Positions 45,901 through 57,778 of a DNA stretch of 64,000 nucleotides are shown here, piece after piece. A program made the translations under genes and the position numbers. Each line of letters opens with the position of its first letter. The stretch's first letter is position 1. This DNA comes from Symsagittifera roscoffensis. Taxonomy: Eukaryota; Xenacoelomorpha; Acoela; Convolutidae. The stretch is taken from assembly GCF_963678635.1 (NCBI RefSeq), contig NC_087067.1:28219547-28283546 (forward strand), in the 5' to 3' direction. The notes beneath the pieces were generated by a model that made no database searches, was not told the DNA's origin, and saw only the letters and a list, made by a program, of their open reading frames with translations.

Positions 45901-46849
45901 GTAATTGTACTAGTTTAATAGGTAGAACAGGTTGAGTTTAGTTCAGAAGTGGTTGGAACTAATTGGGTACCAACAACGAATTTTCTTGATTTTTGAAAAA
46001 ACGAAACGCTACAATATTAGTAAATTTTTTGAAATTTTTGAGTTAGGACAGTAAAATGTTGTTCGGACAACGTTCGCTAGTGAAATGACAGGTATTAAAT
46101 TCCGTTTGCCGATAACGTTCCGGGTTACAGTGAAATCGAACGTGTTTGATTTAGTGGATTCATCAATCCGGAAGGGTCCAAAAAGCATTGTTTTTGCAAA
46201 CTTTTCCAGCTGGAACTTTTTAGATCGGGTTTTCTGCATTTAACTAGAGGATTAAAGGCCTTCTGAGCTCAGATAAATAAATTTAAGGTCAAAGAGAAAA
46301 CAATTACGAAAAAAGTTAGGCGGAACCTATAAAAGAAAAAAATTTTGACATTAGAAAAAAGACGTTTTGTTTAATAACTCCAGTCGATCTTGGTACCATT
46401 AGATCAAAAAATAAGTGAGCTTACTCATAAAGCTTTCAATTATCCAAAAAAAGTAAGCGAAAAAAATTTTTAAAGAATGTTTTTAGCAAACTCACTAATT
46501 CGTGAAGGTAGACCCTTCACGTTTTATAAATTTTTTTTGTACCCCTACCAAAGGGTAGTAACGGTTAAATAAGGCAAATTTACCCTGTTCTAGACAAAAA
46601 GAGAAGGCTAAGAAAACCAGAAAACCAGAGTCGAGTCGAAACTAGGTTAGTTATAAGATCCTTCACAGTTAAGGTGAATTGTCAAATAAAAGGCTTATCC
46701 TCGATCCGGAAGGGTCTTGGGACGGAAAATACACCCTTCCTAGTTAGTTTCTACAGCATAATAGCATCGGAGAACGTATTCGGAAGGGAATTGAGTGAAA
46801 ATTTTAAAAGTACCGGAAAAGCTATTTTTACAAACAGAGGGGTCCCAAT

Positions 46850-47030
46850 CAGGAAGGGTCCAAAAATTTCGCAATCCGGAGGGGTCCCAATTTTGCCAAT
46901 CCGGAGGGTCCTACTTTTGCCAATCCGGAAGGAAACGATTTTTGCCAATCCGACGGGGTCCTTTTTTTGCCAATCCCGAGGGGTCCTGTTCTTTGCCAAT
47001 CCGGAGGGATCCTATTTTTGTCAAAACATA
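46850..47030. repeat. Minisatellite, CCGGAGGGGTCC units, 7 copies
   Basis: Seven tandem 24-26 bp units of the form AATCCGGAGGGGTCCYAWTTTTTGCC in leader copy A. Long frames cross it on both strands, giving NPEGS/FCQSG-type repeats. These are a by-product of the unit length, not evidence of protein. Confidence 0.92.
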
Positions 47031-47210
47031 AGTAGACAAAAGAAAAGTAAATAGTGACAGGTATTAGATTATTAGTATTCAGGCTAGGAACCAGTGACTG
47101 CACTGTTAACTTGCCTTTTTTAAAAGACTAGACTAAAACAAAAAAAGTCTAAGCCCGGATATTCGCGACACTATGTCTAAACTTAACAGGAGTTTGTCAC
47201 TGATTTGTGA

Positions 47211-47432
47211 TTGAAATTCAAATCGTTTTTTCGAAAAGTGATTGCCTTGAGGATTTTAGTAGGTCTAGCTCGGGCAACCCGAAGGAAGATACGTAACATA
47301 GGACTCGGTGGGTACAATAGACGCCCACTTGAGAAAGTTACTGCCTTCAAGTTTTGTCTGTTTGATGCAGCACCAAACAGGGAAAGCTCTTTCTTCAAAA
47401 ACAAGTTCGACTATTACATTGCAACTGACTAA
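47211..47432 (+). other. Small conserved frame in leader copy A
   Basis: 73 codons ending RESSFFKNKFDYYIATD. The matching frame in copy B (53181-53366) has an identical C-terminal 38 or so residues and the same stop. High DNA identity alone could explain this. No domain recognised. Confidence 0.3.
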
Positions 47433-50369
47433 AGTACAAAACACGTACGTTTTTCATTGAAAATATTTTAATTTATTTTTCTTCATTTTTGGTTTTAAAT
47501 CAATAATATCTGTTCTTGATTGGGCAGTGAGCACACTATCTTTTAAATATATTGATATCATCAGACTAAGCTAGCTTCATATCTTACAGCTAATAATCGA
47601 TCATTGTGAATAAATTGTATACACGCTGTACTGTGATAACATACAAGGATTCGTGGTCACAATTTAAGTGAAACTTTTGGAAATTTTTGTGTTATGTTAT
47701 TATTATCAGTAGTCAAACAACAAGGACATTAGCGATCGAATTGAGTGTGTAGGCAGTAAGAAGTGATAAATTGAAAATGAGTCTAGACAAGTCAAGGATA
47801 CCCAAAGTAAAGGATATCCAAGAGTGATAGCTCTAGGAAATTCATACCAGAGAAACAAAGAAAGACAATGAGCGACCCTATTGTGGAAAGGATCACACGA
47901 ACTCGGACAAACAAAGGGAAGAAATTTTCAGGCGGAATGGTTGAATTCAGGAGTCAAAATTCCTCAGAAGGAAAAAGGCAATGTTAGAGACAGAGGTACA
48001 TCCGGAACCTGCCATGGATGAGAACCGGGACGGACATCGACCGGAAGGGAGAGGAAACAGAAGATTGGCAAGTGAATCTACTCCGGTAGAACAAGGCCAA
48101 GATTTTGCCACTTCCACCGGGAATCTGGACCGAGAAGAGATGTCGGAACTGTCCGACATCTCTACTGAAAATGTGGCGACTACAAGATCACCCAAAGACA
48201 ACACTCTGATGCATGGCGTGACGGAGAAACCGGCAACGTCCTCATCGTTTTCAGAAAGAGTGAAGAACACTTGAAAAATTGATATGGCGCTGGTATGGCA
48301 CTATCTAGCTTGTGCACTTACCGTAAATGAACAGAAGGGCCTCTTTTGTAATTAAATTTTTCTTAAGTTATTCTTATATGGGATTTCTATTATAACTAGA
48401 AAATTCGAGGATTTTGCTGAAATGTGTGATGGAGGGACAGTTTCTTTATCTATGTTCTGCTCAAAATTTATTTGGCAATTTGATAACCTGCGTTTTATTC
48501 CATAACCTGCGTATATACTAGACTCACTTTAAGGTCGAAAATTAGCCAATCTTAGTTGACTTCTAAATTAAGATTAAGATTAAAATACTTTTAATCTCTA
48601 AAATTAATTAAACATTTTTAAATTACTTCGTCTGGAAGTTTCTGAATCGTAATTTCGATTTAGACATGTACGTTATAAATAAAAAACCAAAAAAATTTTT
48701 GGACTAAATATTTAGATTAGTTTATTGTTAAAATCCTGACGATGCACATAATTGCGAAAATGTTTGAAATTTTAGTTTTTAGCAAAAGTTTCTTCAATTT
48801 TATTTAAAAATTTGCAAAAAAAACCGAAAAGCGAAGAGCTTAAAACTCCAGCTGTTTCCCATTAAAGGGCCAGTATAGAAAATTTCAATGATTTTCATCC
48901 ATTTATAGGGAATTTTTATAGTGTTGTTTATCGATACGTAGAATATGGCCGATATTTATTTGAGTTACCAAAATGTTCCATTTTGTAGCAGCTAGCTCCC
49001 TGTTCCACAGCATCAACACCCTCACCAGATGTGAGAACAAGCGTTACGAGTGCCTTGTTAGAGCATTTCTTGGCCTATTCCGCAATAAAAACTTACTGGA
49101 AGACAGTCCATTGAAGGAGAAAAAGTTATTGTGTGGCTCGACCTGGTGAACAACACCATTAGCAGCCAGAAAACAAACAACTTGTGACATTCGACCAGAA
49201 TGGACAAAACGCAATTTCGTATTCAAATTTTTATCGGAACATCTGACCGAGAGAATTGATGGTTTTGAAGGATTAGTGACGCTAATTGAACGATTAGGAG
49301 AATCGGGAGGGATTAGTTTTGACTAACGTGCTAATTTTTAAAAATTCGATTTGGACGTGAACGACGCGTAACCTTTTGATATTTTGCACCAACTGAAACT
49401 GCGATATCAGAACGAGAGAATTCTCAGTGAAAACAACAACAACGGAAGTCGTGTGAAACTGATCGAGGTTGAAGAAAGAAAAGGATTGTCAGAAACCATT
49501 CCGAGTTGTAACGATTGTGCAGCTACAATCGTTACAAAGCAATTCACGAGAACCAAGAAGGGTGTTGGGACGACGTGTTCAGCCTTCCGAGAGAAAATAA
49601 GAGCGTTATTTGCCCGGATTTCAGAATCTTGAAGGGTCTCGGAAGATAACTTAAACATTATTCTAACAAACTTTTAGCATCCTGGAAATGTCCTGAATTG
49701 AATTGATAACAGAGCTAGGAGTTGAGAGAAAGGGGTGATCCATCTTCGATGGAGATGATGATTTTCAGCTACTGAACAAAATCAATAGTAAAATAATAAG
49801 TAGTAGCCCCGTTTTTAAAAGTGACCTCGTGGTCTAGGGATACTGTGATCCAGCCATGAGCTCACTATTTTTGCATATAATTAAGTTAATTAGAGCATTC
49901 TGATCGAAGCCGGAAACAGCAACGTTTTTTGTCGACGCGATGCTAGAAAGACTACCGAGAGAACTGGCTTTGGCAGAGACGGTGAAAACGTGCAGAGCTG
50001 TGTTTAGACGCTAGCCATTTGTTTTAGAACCTAGCTTTTTTTCCGTCGCTATGTACTTACGGGCGAAGGTTATATAGATGTTTTTATGGCGCTCCTGGGT
50101 GTTCTTCTTTTTTAACATCATGACCGGCAGATCCGTTAACGAGCACTCAGCGCCGAGTGGATGCTCACAAAAAAGCCCTAAAAAAGGGGCGGAAGGATAG
50201 TTCGGAACGCGGAAGCCTTCCGGATTCCCGTGAATAGCTCTTTAACCTAGTTAAGACCAAAAATTCACGAACCAGGAAGGGTGGGGGGATCTGCGGTCCC
50301 ATCATCTCCTGAGTGATACGTGAACAAAAACACTTAAAGGCATTCAGGAAACTAAACAAAAACTAGCAT

Positions 50370-51780
50370 AGTACCTAAGAAAAACAAAAAACAAATAAAT
50401 AACCGAAAAAACCAAAAACAAAAAAGCATAAAATCAGTAGAAATCATCCCCCCAGACGAGATGTGATCCGACCCTCCCTTTTGTTGTTGTTAGATATATT
50501 GTTGATACAGGCATTTATATCAGTCAGAATCGTTACGATCAAATTTGTGGCCCGTTTGTGGTGCTTGTACTGTAGGATTTTTTGAGTATTTAAGCACGTT
50601 AATGCTAATTTGCGCTCAATCAGAAAGGGTTTTGGGATTAGAGATCAAGACAGATCCGGCAAGTAGTGCAAGGAGCGGCAAGAAGGGGATCAAGGACAAC
50701 AAAAATTGACTGTTGGGTATCGTTAACAAGTTTTGTATCCCTTTTGGTACAAAAAGTAGGATAATAATCTGTGGGGGGCTCGACAGTGACTGCACTGTAG
50801 TGACCCTTCACTGAACTGCGAATTTCCGAGTTAAGCACCTTAATTCGGGTATTGAACAACCCGGAGGGGTATAATATTACTAGTAACACAATTTATACAG
50901 CTTATATTAATACTGCTATACCGTTTTTCAGTGAAAAACTCAGTAGGCAGACCGGTTTTTAGGGTCAAAATAGCGATATTTTGATTACCCCACAAATCGC
51001 AATTTTTGAGATTTCGATATTTTTTGAAACGGAAAAAAGCCTAAAATTAGCAAGTTACATTGTATACTACCTAAGGAAAACAAAAAACAAATAAATAACC
51101 GAAAAAACCGAAAACAGTAAAAAGTATAAAATCAGTAGAAGTCATCCCCCCAGACGAGATGTGATCCGACCCTCCCGTTTGTTGTTGTTAGATAAATTGT
51201 TGTTACAGGCATTTATATCAGTCAAGATTGTTACGATCAAATTTGTGGCCCGTTTGTGGTGCTTGTACTGTAGGGTTATTGGAGTATTTAAGCACGTTCA
51301 TGCTAATTTGCGCTCAATCCGGAGGGGTCTCGAGATTAGAGAAGAAGACTGATCCAGCAAGCAGTGAAAGGAGCGACAAGAAGGGGCTCAAAGACAACAA
51401 CAATCGAGTGTTGGGTATCGTTAACAAGTTTTGTATCCCTTTTGGTACAAAAAGTAGGATATTAATCGGTGGGGAGCTCGACGGTGACTGCACTGTAGTG
51501 ACCCTTCACCGAACTGCGAATTTCCAAGTTAAGCACCTTAATTCGGGTATTGAACAACCCGGAGGGGTATAATATTTTTAGTACTACTATTTATACAGCT
51601 TATATTAATACTCCTATCCTATACCGTTTTTCAGTGAAAAACACAGTAGGCAGACCGGTTTTTAGGGTCAAAATAGCGATATTTTGATCCCCCACAAATC
51701 GTGATTTTTGAGGTATCGATATTTTTTGAAATGGAAAAAAGCGCAAAATTAGTAAGTTACATTGTAACTGTACTAGTATA
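50370..51780. repeat. 698-bp tandem duplication in leader copy B
   Basis: The CCCCAGACGAGATGTGATCC phrase occurs at 50452 and 51150 but once (45289) in copy A. The two units are collinear throughout. Confidence 0.88.
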
Positions 51781-52704
51781 ATAGGTAGAACAGGTTGAGT
51801 TTAGTTCAGAAGTGGTTGGAACTAATTGGGTAGCTTGAAAAAAACGATACGCTAGAAAATAAGAAAAATTTTGAATTTTGTGAGTTAGGACAGTAAAATT
51901 GTTGTTCGGACTATGTTCGCTACTGAATTGACAAGTTTTAAAACCCGTTTGCCGATAACCTTCCGGGTTACAGTGAAATCGAAAGTGTTTGATTTAGTGT
52001 ATTCATCAATCCGGAATGGTCCTAATAGCATTGTTTTTGGCAAATTTTTCCAGCTGGAACATTTTAGATCGGCTCTTTTGCATTTAAATAGAAGAGTATA
52101 GGGTTTTTGAACTCAGATCAATAAATTTTAGGTCGAAAGGATAAGAATTGCGAAAAAAAGTTAGACGGAACCCAAAAGAGAAAAATTTTTTTGACTTTTT
52201 GGTTAATAACTTTATAACTACTGGACAGATCCAGTTGACCTTAGTACCATTAGATCAAAAATTAAGTGAGCTTACTCATAGAGCCTTCAATTATTCAAAA
52301 AAGTCAGCGAAAGAAATTAACAATAATATTTTTAGCAAACTCACTAATTCGTGAAGGTAGACACTTCATGTTTTATAAAAAAATTTTGGAGAGCATTTAT
52401 ACCCCTACCAAAGGGTAGTAACGGTTGAATAAGGCACATTTACGCTGTTCTAGACAAAAAGGAAAGGCTAAGGAAACCAGAAAACCGTAGTCGAGTCGAA
52501 ACTAGGCTAGTTATAAGACCCTTCACAGTTAAGGTGAATTGTCAAATAAGAGGCTTAGCTTCGATCCGGAAGGGTCTTGGAACGGAAAATACGCCCTTCC
52601 TAGTTAGTTTCTACAGCATAATAGCATCGGAGAACGTATTCGGAAGGGAATTGAGTGAAAATTTTAAAAGTCCCGGAAAAGCTATTTTTACAAACGGAGG
52701 GTTC

Positions 52705-52960
52705 CCAATCCGGAAGGGTCCCAAATTTTGCCAATCCGGAGGGGTGCCAATTTTGCCAATCCGGAGGGTCCTGTTTTTGCCAATCCGGAAGAGTCCTATT
52801 TTTGCCAATCCGGAAGGTTACTATTTTTGCCAAACCGAAGGGGTCCTATTTTTGCCAATCCGGAGGGGTACTGTTTTTTGCCAATCCGGAGGGGTCCCAA
52901 TTTTGCCAATCCGGAGGGTCCAAATTTTGCCAATCCAGAAGGGTCCTATTTTTGTCAAAA
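52705..52960. repeat. Minisatellite, CCGGAGGGGTCC units, 10 copies
   Basis: Ten tandem 24-26 bp units, same position in leader copy B as the 7-unit array in copy A. Units differ by a few substitutions each. Confidence 0.92.
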
Positions 52961-53894
52961 CTTAAGTAGACAAAAGAAAAGTAAATAGTGAAAGGTATTA
53001 GGTTATTAGTAGTCAGGCTAGGAACCAGTGACTGCACTGGTAACTTGCCTTTTATAAAAGACGAGACTAAAACAAAACAGATCTAAGACCGGATATTCAC
53101 GACACTAGGTCTAAACTTAACAAGAGTTTGTCACTGATTTGTGACTGAAATCAAAATCGTTTATTCGAAAAGCGATTGCCTTGAGGATTTTAGTAGGTCT
53201 AGCTCGGGCAATCCGAAGGCAGATACGTAACACAGGACTCGGTGGGTGCAATAGACGCCCACTTGAGAAAGTTACTGCCTTCAAATTTTGTCTGTTTGAT
53301 GCAGCACCAAACAGGGAAAGCTCTTTCTTCAAAAACAAGTTCGACTATTACATTGCAACTGACTAAAGTACAAAACACATACGTTTTTCATTGAAAATAT
53401 TTTAATTTATTTTCTTCATTTTCGGTTTTAAATCAATAATATCTGTTCTTGATTGGGCAGTGAGCACACTATCTTTTAAATATATTGATATCATTAGACT
53501 GCGCTAGCTTCATATCTTACAGCTAATAATCGATCATTGTGAATAAATTGTATACACGCTGTACTGTGATAACATACAAGGAATCGTGGTTACAATTTAA
53601 GTGAAACTTTTGGAATTTATTGTTTATGTTATTATTGTCAGTAGCCAAACAAGAAGGACATTAGCAATCGGATTGAGTGTATAGGCAGTAAGAAGTGATA
53701 AATTGAAAATGAGTCTAGACAAGTCAAGGATACCCAAACTAAGTGATATATCTAGGAAATTCATACCAGAAAAAAAAGGCAATGAGCGGCCCTTTTGTGG
53801 AAAGGATCACACGAACTCGGACAAACAAAGGGAAGAAATTTTCAGGCGGAATGGTTGAATTCAGGAGTCAAAATTCCTCAGAAGGAAAAAGGCA

Positions 53895-56674
53895 ATGTTA
53901 GAGACAGAGGTACATCCGGAACCTGCCATGGATGAGAACCGGGACGGACATCGACCGGAAGGGAGAGGAAACAGAAGATTGGCAAGTGAATCTACTCCGG
54001 TAGAACAAGGCCAAGATTTGACCACTTCCACCGGGAATCTGGACCAAGAAGAGATGTCGGAGCTGTCCGGCATCTCTGCTGAAATTGTGGCGGTTACAAG
54101 ATCACCCAAAGACAACACTAAGATGCAATGCGTGACGGAGAAATCGGCAACGTCCTCACTATTTTCAGAAAGTGTGAAGAACACTTTGGGAAACTTCTTT
54201 CCAATTACCATGGGAACGGGTACAGGCAATGAAAAAGAAACCCAGGAAGAAGAGGAGGACGATGACGACCAAGATGACTTCGGATCTCATGTCAACCTCA
54301 AAAGTTCGACTCAGGAGAATGACGCATACACCGATAGAGAGACTGGCTCCATGGACCAACTTGGTGTAGTCAGGTCACTAAGTAAGACCACAAACGGATC
54401 AGGCCAGTCAGGAGAACTTGTGACCATGACGAGATGCGAAATGGGAAGAACAGAAACACAGGGCTATTCAACCCACCTGCCTGCGGATCCATGAGTGGAT
54501 CATGAAGGGACAACGAGGCAGAGAATCATGACCCGAGTCTCGACCAGCGCCAAGCTATCTGGAACCGACAGGGTGACACCGCCACTTGTGACGCCATTAG
54601 TGGAAAGGGGAGCATCAATGGAAGAAGCCTTGACCAACATAGTGGGCAGCATAGGAGAACAGAATGAACAGATGTCCTTAAGAATGAGTGAACTAGAAAG
54701 GGCAGTCCACGTCGAGAGAGAAAACCTGACTGAAGAGATCAACCGCAACAGGCAAGATGATAGCAGAAGCGAAAAAAGCTTGAAGGAGAGAACGGATGAA
54801 CACTTGGCCAAAAACTTGTTGCGAATGACGAGGGAAGCTGAGTAAAGAGAGTTAATGTTGAGAGATGACATGGAGAAGTTGAGAATTCAGCAAGAGCAGA
54901 CTCTTGAGACTCTTGACATGAGGGTAGATGCGATGATGGAGAGGCGATCTCAAGCTATCATGGATAGGTCGGATGGGCTACTAGGAAACAGGAGTGGATC
55001 GAAAAATGGGGAAACAAACTCAGGAGAACCCAGCAGGGAGCCGAGAGTGAAGTTCAATGAACAACCCAATAGATAAGGACATATGGATCCACTAGAGGAA
55101 GGGGCAGTTCATCCAGCTATGCCACAGGAGACAATAGGCCACGGGGCCCAAACATCAGAGGAAGTTCAACTGGCACCAGACCGATCTCAAACGATCGATC
55201 AACGCAAGACACAAATGCGCTTGGGAGATGTGATTCCAGGAACAGGAGTCATGCGAGCCAAGGAAGAAACAAGCCCAGCGAGTCGATCAGGAGGCAAAAT
55301 CCGGACCCCTTATCAGGGGGCGAAGATACTCAGGCGGGGCATTCAAGGGACCTGACACAAATGGCCCCAGCTTTTGAACCTCTGAACAGGTCCCTGGAAA
55401 CATTCCTTACGAGGCTAACTAGAACCAGTGAACGTATTGAAAAGTCAAAAAGGGTTTTTAATAAACCAAGATGCTATAAAGACAAATCTGATGGCTGTAT
55501 TGATACCTGGATAGAGATACTGAAACTGCATTTTGAAGAGAAGGACTTGACAGAACCTGGAAGGGACAGCCCTAAACTGCGTGTTGGCCAAAAAGCAATA
55601 TCAGCGGGACAATGCTGAGAAAATCTTTGAAATCCTGTTAAATCGTTTTGGCTCAGGGGTGCAAGGACACCAAGCGATGATGCGCTTTGAGAAACGGAGG
55701 CAACATGAAGACGAGACGATAGACAAAATTTTGGATTATTTGGAAATTTTTAGAAGGCGTAGCCAACCAGATGAGTCAAACAGAAGAATCAACCTAGCAG
55801 TAGCCTCAAAATTTATCGACGGTGTGAAGAATGACGAGCTCCGAATGATGTTAGCGACCCATTACACACCACTTTCAACCAATGCGCCAACACCAGAGGA
55901 GTTGAGACTCAAGTCAAAGTAATAGTCTCCATCGAGATCTGGCTATTACAAAAACAATTATGGCAATTTTAATAACGGACCAGCTAACCAGGGTAATAAT
56001 TGGTACAAACCAAGGGACGACACGGAAAGAGACGCTCTTGTGCAAATTGCAGTTCGACGCACCATAATGGGTCAGCATGCTCAACGTACAAACAGGGCAT
56101 GAAAGCGATAGGCTTTAGCCTCGAGGATGAAGATGCATCAGAGGTCGATCATGAAGATTTCATGGGGGGAGTAATTACGAAATTCGGCCCAAGGTGTTTC
56201 TTTTGTAACTTGGAAGGTCATTTTAAAACGGATTGTCCACAAATTTGGGATGCTGTGGCAGACATTAAGCATTCAACGCATGAGGAAGCATTATCGGGTA
56301 TGAAAGCCAGCAAGGCGCGCCTGTTGAGTGAAGCGGAGGCACGCAGAAAGGAGAAACCGCAAGAGCTGGCAACAAAGAAGATGCAGGCAGTTACGGAAGA
56401 GATACATGAACCGGAACCAGTGACTGCGGCAGACGATTTCAAAAACAACTATAAGACAGCAGCGAGAGACGCCTTATACAGAGTCCAGCAGGAATTGGTG
56501 ACAAAGGAGATCGAACAGAAAGTGGAGCTCAAACTAGAGAATGAGAAAACTCAGGAAAAGTTAAACGCCTTCGAGGCATCGGAGGTTGAAAAAACGAAAG
56601 CACCCAGCAGTTTGAGCGTGAAACTAAACGTGATCTCTGGGCAGACGTTCGGCATGGTGCCACAAGGAAGATAA
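53895..56674 (+). pseudogene. Ty3/gypsy gag-like region, interrupted
   Basis: Starts MLETEVHPEPAMDENRDG. One frame is broken by stops at 54492, 54843, 55074 and 55353, then a frameshift, with the capsid-like part at 55581-55922 (QRDNAEKIFEILLNRFG, RFEKRRQHEDETIDKILDYL). The nucleocapsid part (56000-56674) has two zinc knuckles: CANCSSTHHNGSAC and CFFCNLEGHFKTDC, both C-x2-C-x4-H-x4-C. A coiled-coil-like Glu/Lys stretch follows. Gag packages the element RNA. The number of stops shows it is dead here. Confidence 0.82.
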
Positions 56675-56707
56675 ATACAGTCAATAAATTCAGTTGCGGG
56701 AGATCAG

Positions 56708-57320
56708 GTGATCAGGAATCTAAGTGAACCCTCAGAGTTCACATTGATGCATTCAGATACTTATGAAGATTATCTGAGACAGGTAGAGCCACGCACTGAG
56801 TCAGCGGCTGTGCGAGCGTTGTTGACAACGAGTGGTCCTCGAACAAAGAAACTCCACGAGCGCTGCGTGGCAGTCTATGTACCGTGTCAGGTGATGTTTA
56901 ACGTTGACGGTATCAGTATCTACACTAGGATCTACGTCACAACAGATAGTGACCAAATGGGGCAGATCTGTTTGGGTCATCAGGAAGAACTAAAGGTCGG
57001 TAGAATCGGCCATGATGCCATGATGGAATAAGATGCAGTACACATAGGGAGCAGTGGTAAGCGTGATGCCAATAAAAAATCGGGAAAGAATGGACTTCAT
57101 CAGGGATGATCTAATTCCAACGAACCTCAGTTTGGCGTCCGCCAACCGCGGAGCAATCTACGTGGCCGGAAGGACACCAATAACGATCCTTCACATGGGA
57201 GGACGCGATCTTTGGATGAGCTTCCTAGTGGTTGAGAACTTAAACGACTCAGACCAATTCATCTTTCGCCGTGATTGCGTCAGGAGTTTCAATGTGATGA
57301 TTGATTTGAACAACGGCTAA
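56708..57320 (+). pseudogene. Ty3/gypsy protease region, plus-strand arm, active site deleted
   Basis: Frames 56708-57031 and 57054-57320 match the minus-strand arm (63973-63284). About 77 bp that encode the retropepsin LLDTGA loop there are missing here, after ACATAGGG. A TAA at 57029 (after GHDAMME) is shared by both arms. Confidence 0.85.
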
Positions 57321-57778
57321 ATAAGGATTAGAAACCCGGACCGGAAGTTTGTTAAGAGACCAATTAATAGAATAAAAACAGATGAAAACAAGGTGCCAAT
57401 TTTTTTAGATAGAAAAGTAAAACTGCAGCCGGGACAAGCTGTAATAGCAATTTTTAGGATGAAAATTTTAAATTCGTTAAGTGATAGTAAAACGGTTTGT
57501 CTGATACCCAACCCAATTAGTCAAAGCTCGGTAATTAAAAGCCGGAGCTGTTCAGTAACACAAAACGGGTTGTGTACCAGTGTGTTATTGACCACACTGA
57601 ACACCACGGTTTCGGTCCAGCGTGGAAAAAACTTGGTTACGCTTTGCCGATGAAGACCGACTATAAGGAGACACAAAGATTGAAAAGATATAACGTGAAA
57701 GACAGCCCAAATCATGCTGATAAAGGTAAAACTTTAAAGAGAATTGATTAATTTAAATGTATTATTAAACAGTTTTCA

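Larger units (their letters stand above)
43049..48275 (+). mobile_element. Ty3/gypsy leader/LTR-like copy A plus start of gag
   Basis: 5.2 kb repeated at about 90% identity by eye as 48295-54183. Both begin TATGGC...ATCTAGCTTGTGCA. It ends inside gag just after GTGAAGAACACTT, where copy B begins, so copy A is truncated. The motif CCGGAAGGGTC recurs through it (45456, 46163, 46698) and in a minisatellite. An ATG-started frame at 47869-47983 and the gag start at 47981 are shared with copy B. LTR ends, PBS and PPT could not be fixed because no 3' LTR lies in the window. Confidence 0.7.
48295..53894 (+). mobile_element. Ty3/gypsy leader/LTR-like copy B
   Basis: Second copy of the long leader, directly upstream of the longer gag. 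It differs from copy A by a 698-bp internal tandem duplication and a longer minisatellite (10 versus 7 units). A 39-codon frame (53783-53899, MSGPFVERITRTRTNKGK) overlaps the gag start by five bases in another frame and is kept in both copies. It could be the true gag N-terminus with a shared frameshift, or an upstream ORF. Confidence 0.7.

Noticed and set aside
46674-47103. Overlapping open frames over the CCGGAGGGG minisatellite with NPEGS/FCQSG repeats (also 52534-53037)
   Set aside because: Open in several frames and on both strands because the repeat unit has few stops. Copies A and B differ in unit number and frame, so no protein is supported.
46850-52960. Minisatellite as a CRISPR-like array
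   Set aside because: Units are contiguous 24-26 bp with no unique spacers, and the sequence is eukaryotic.
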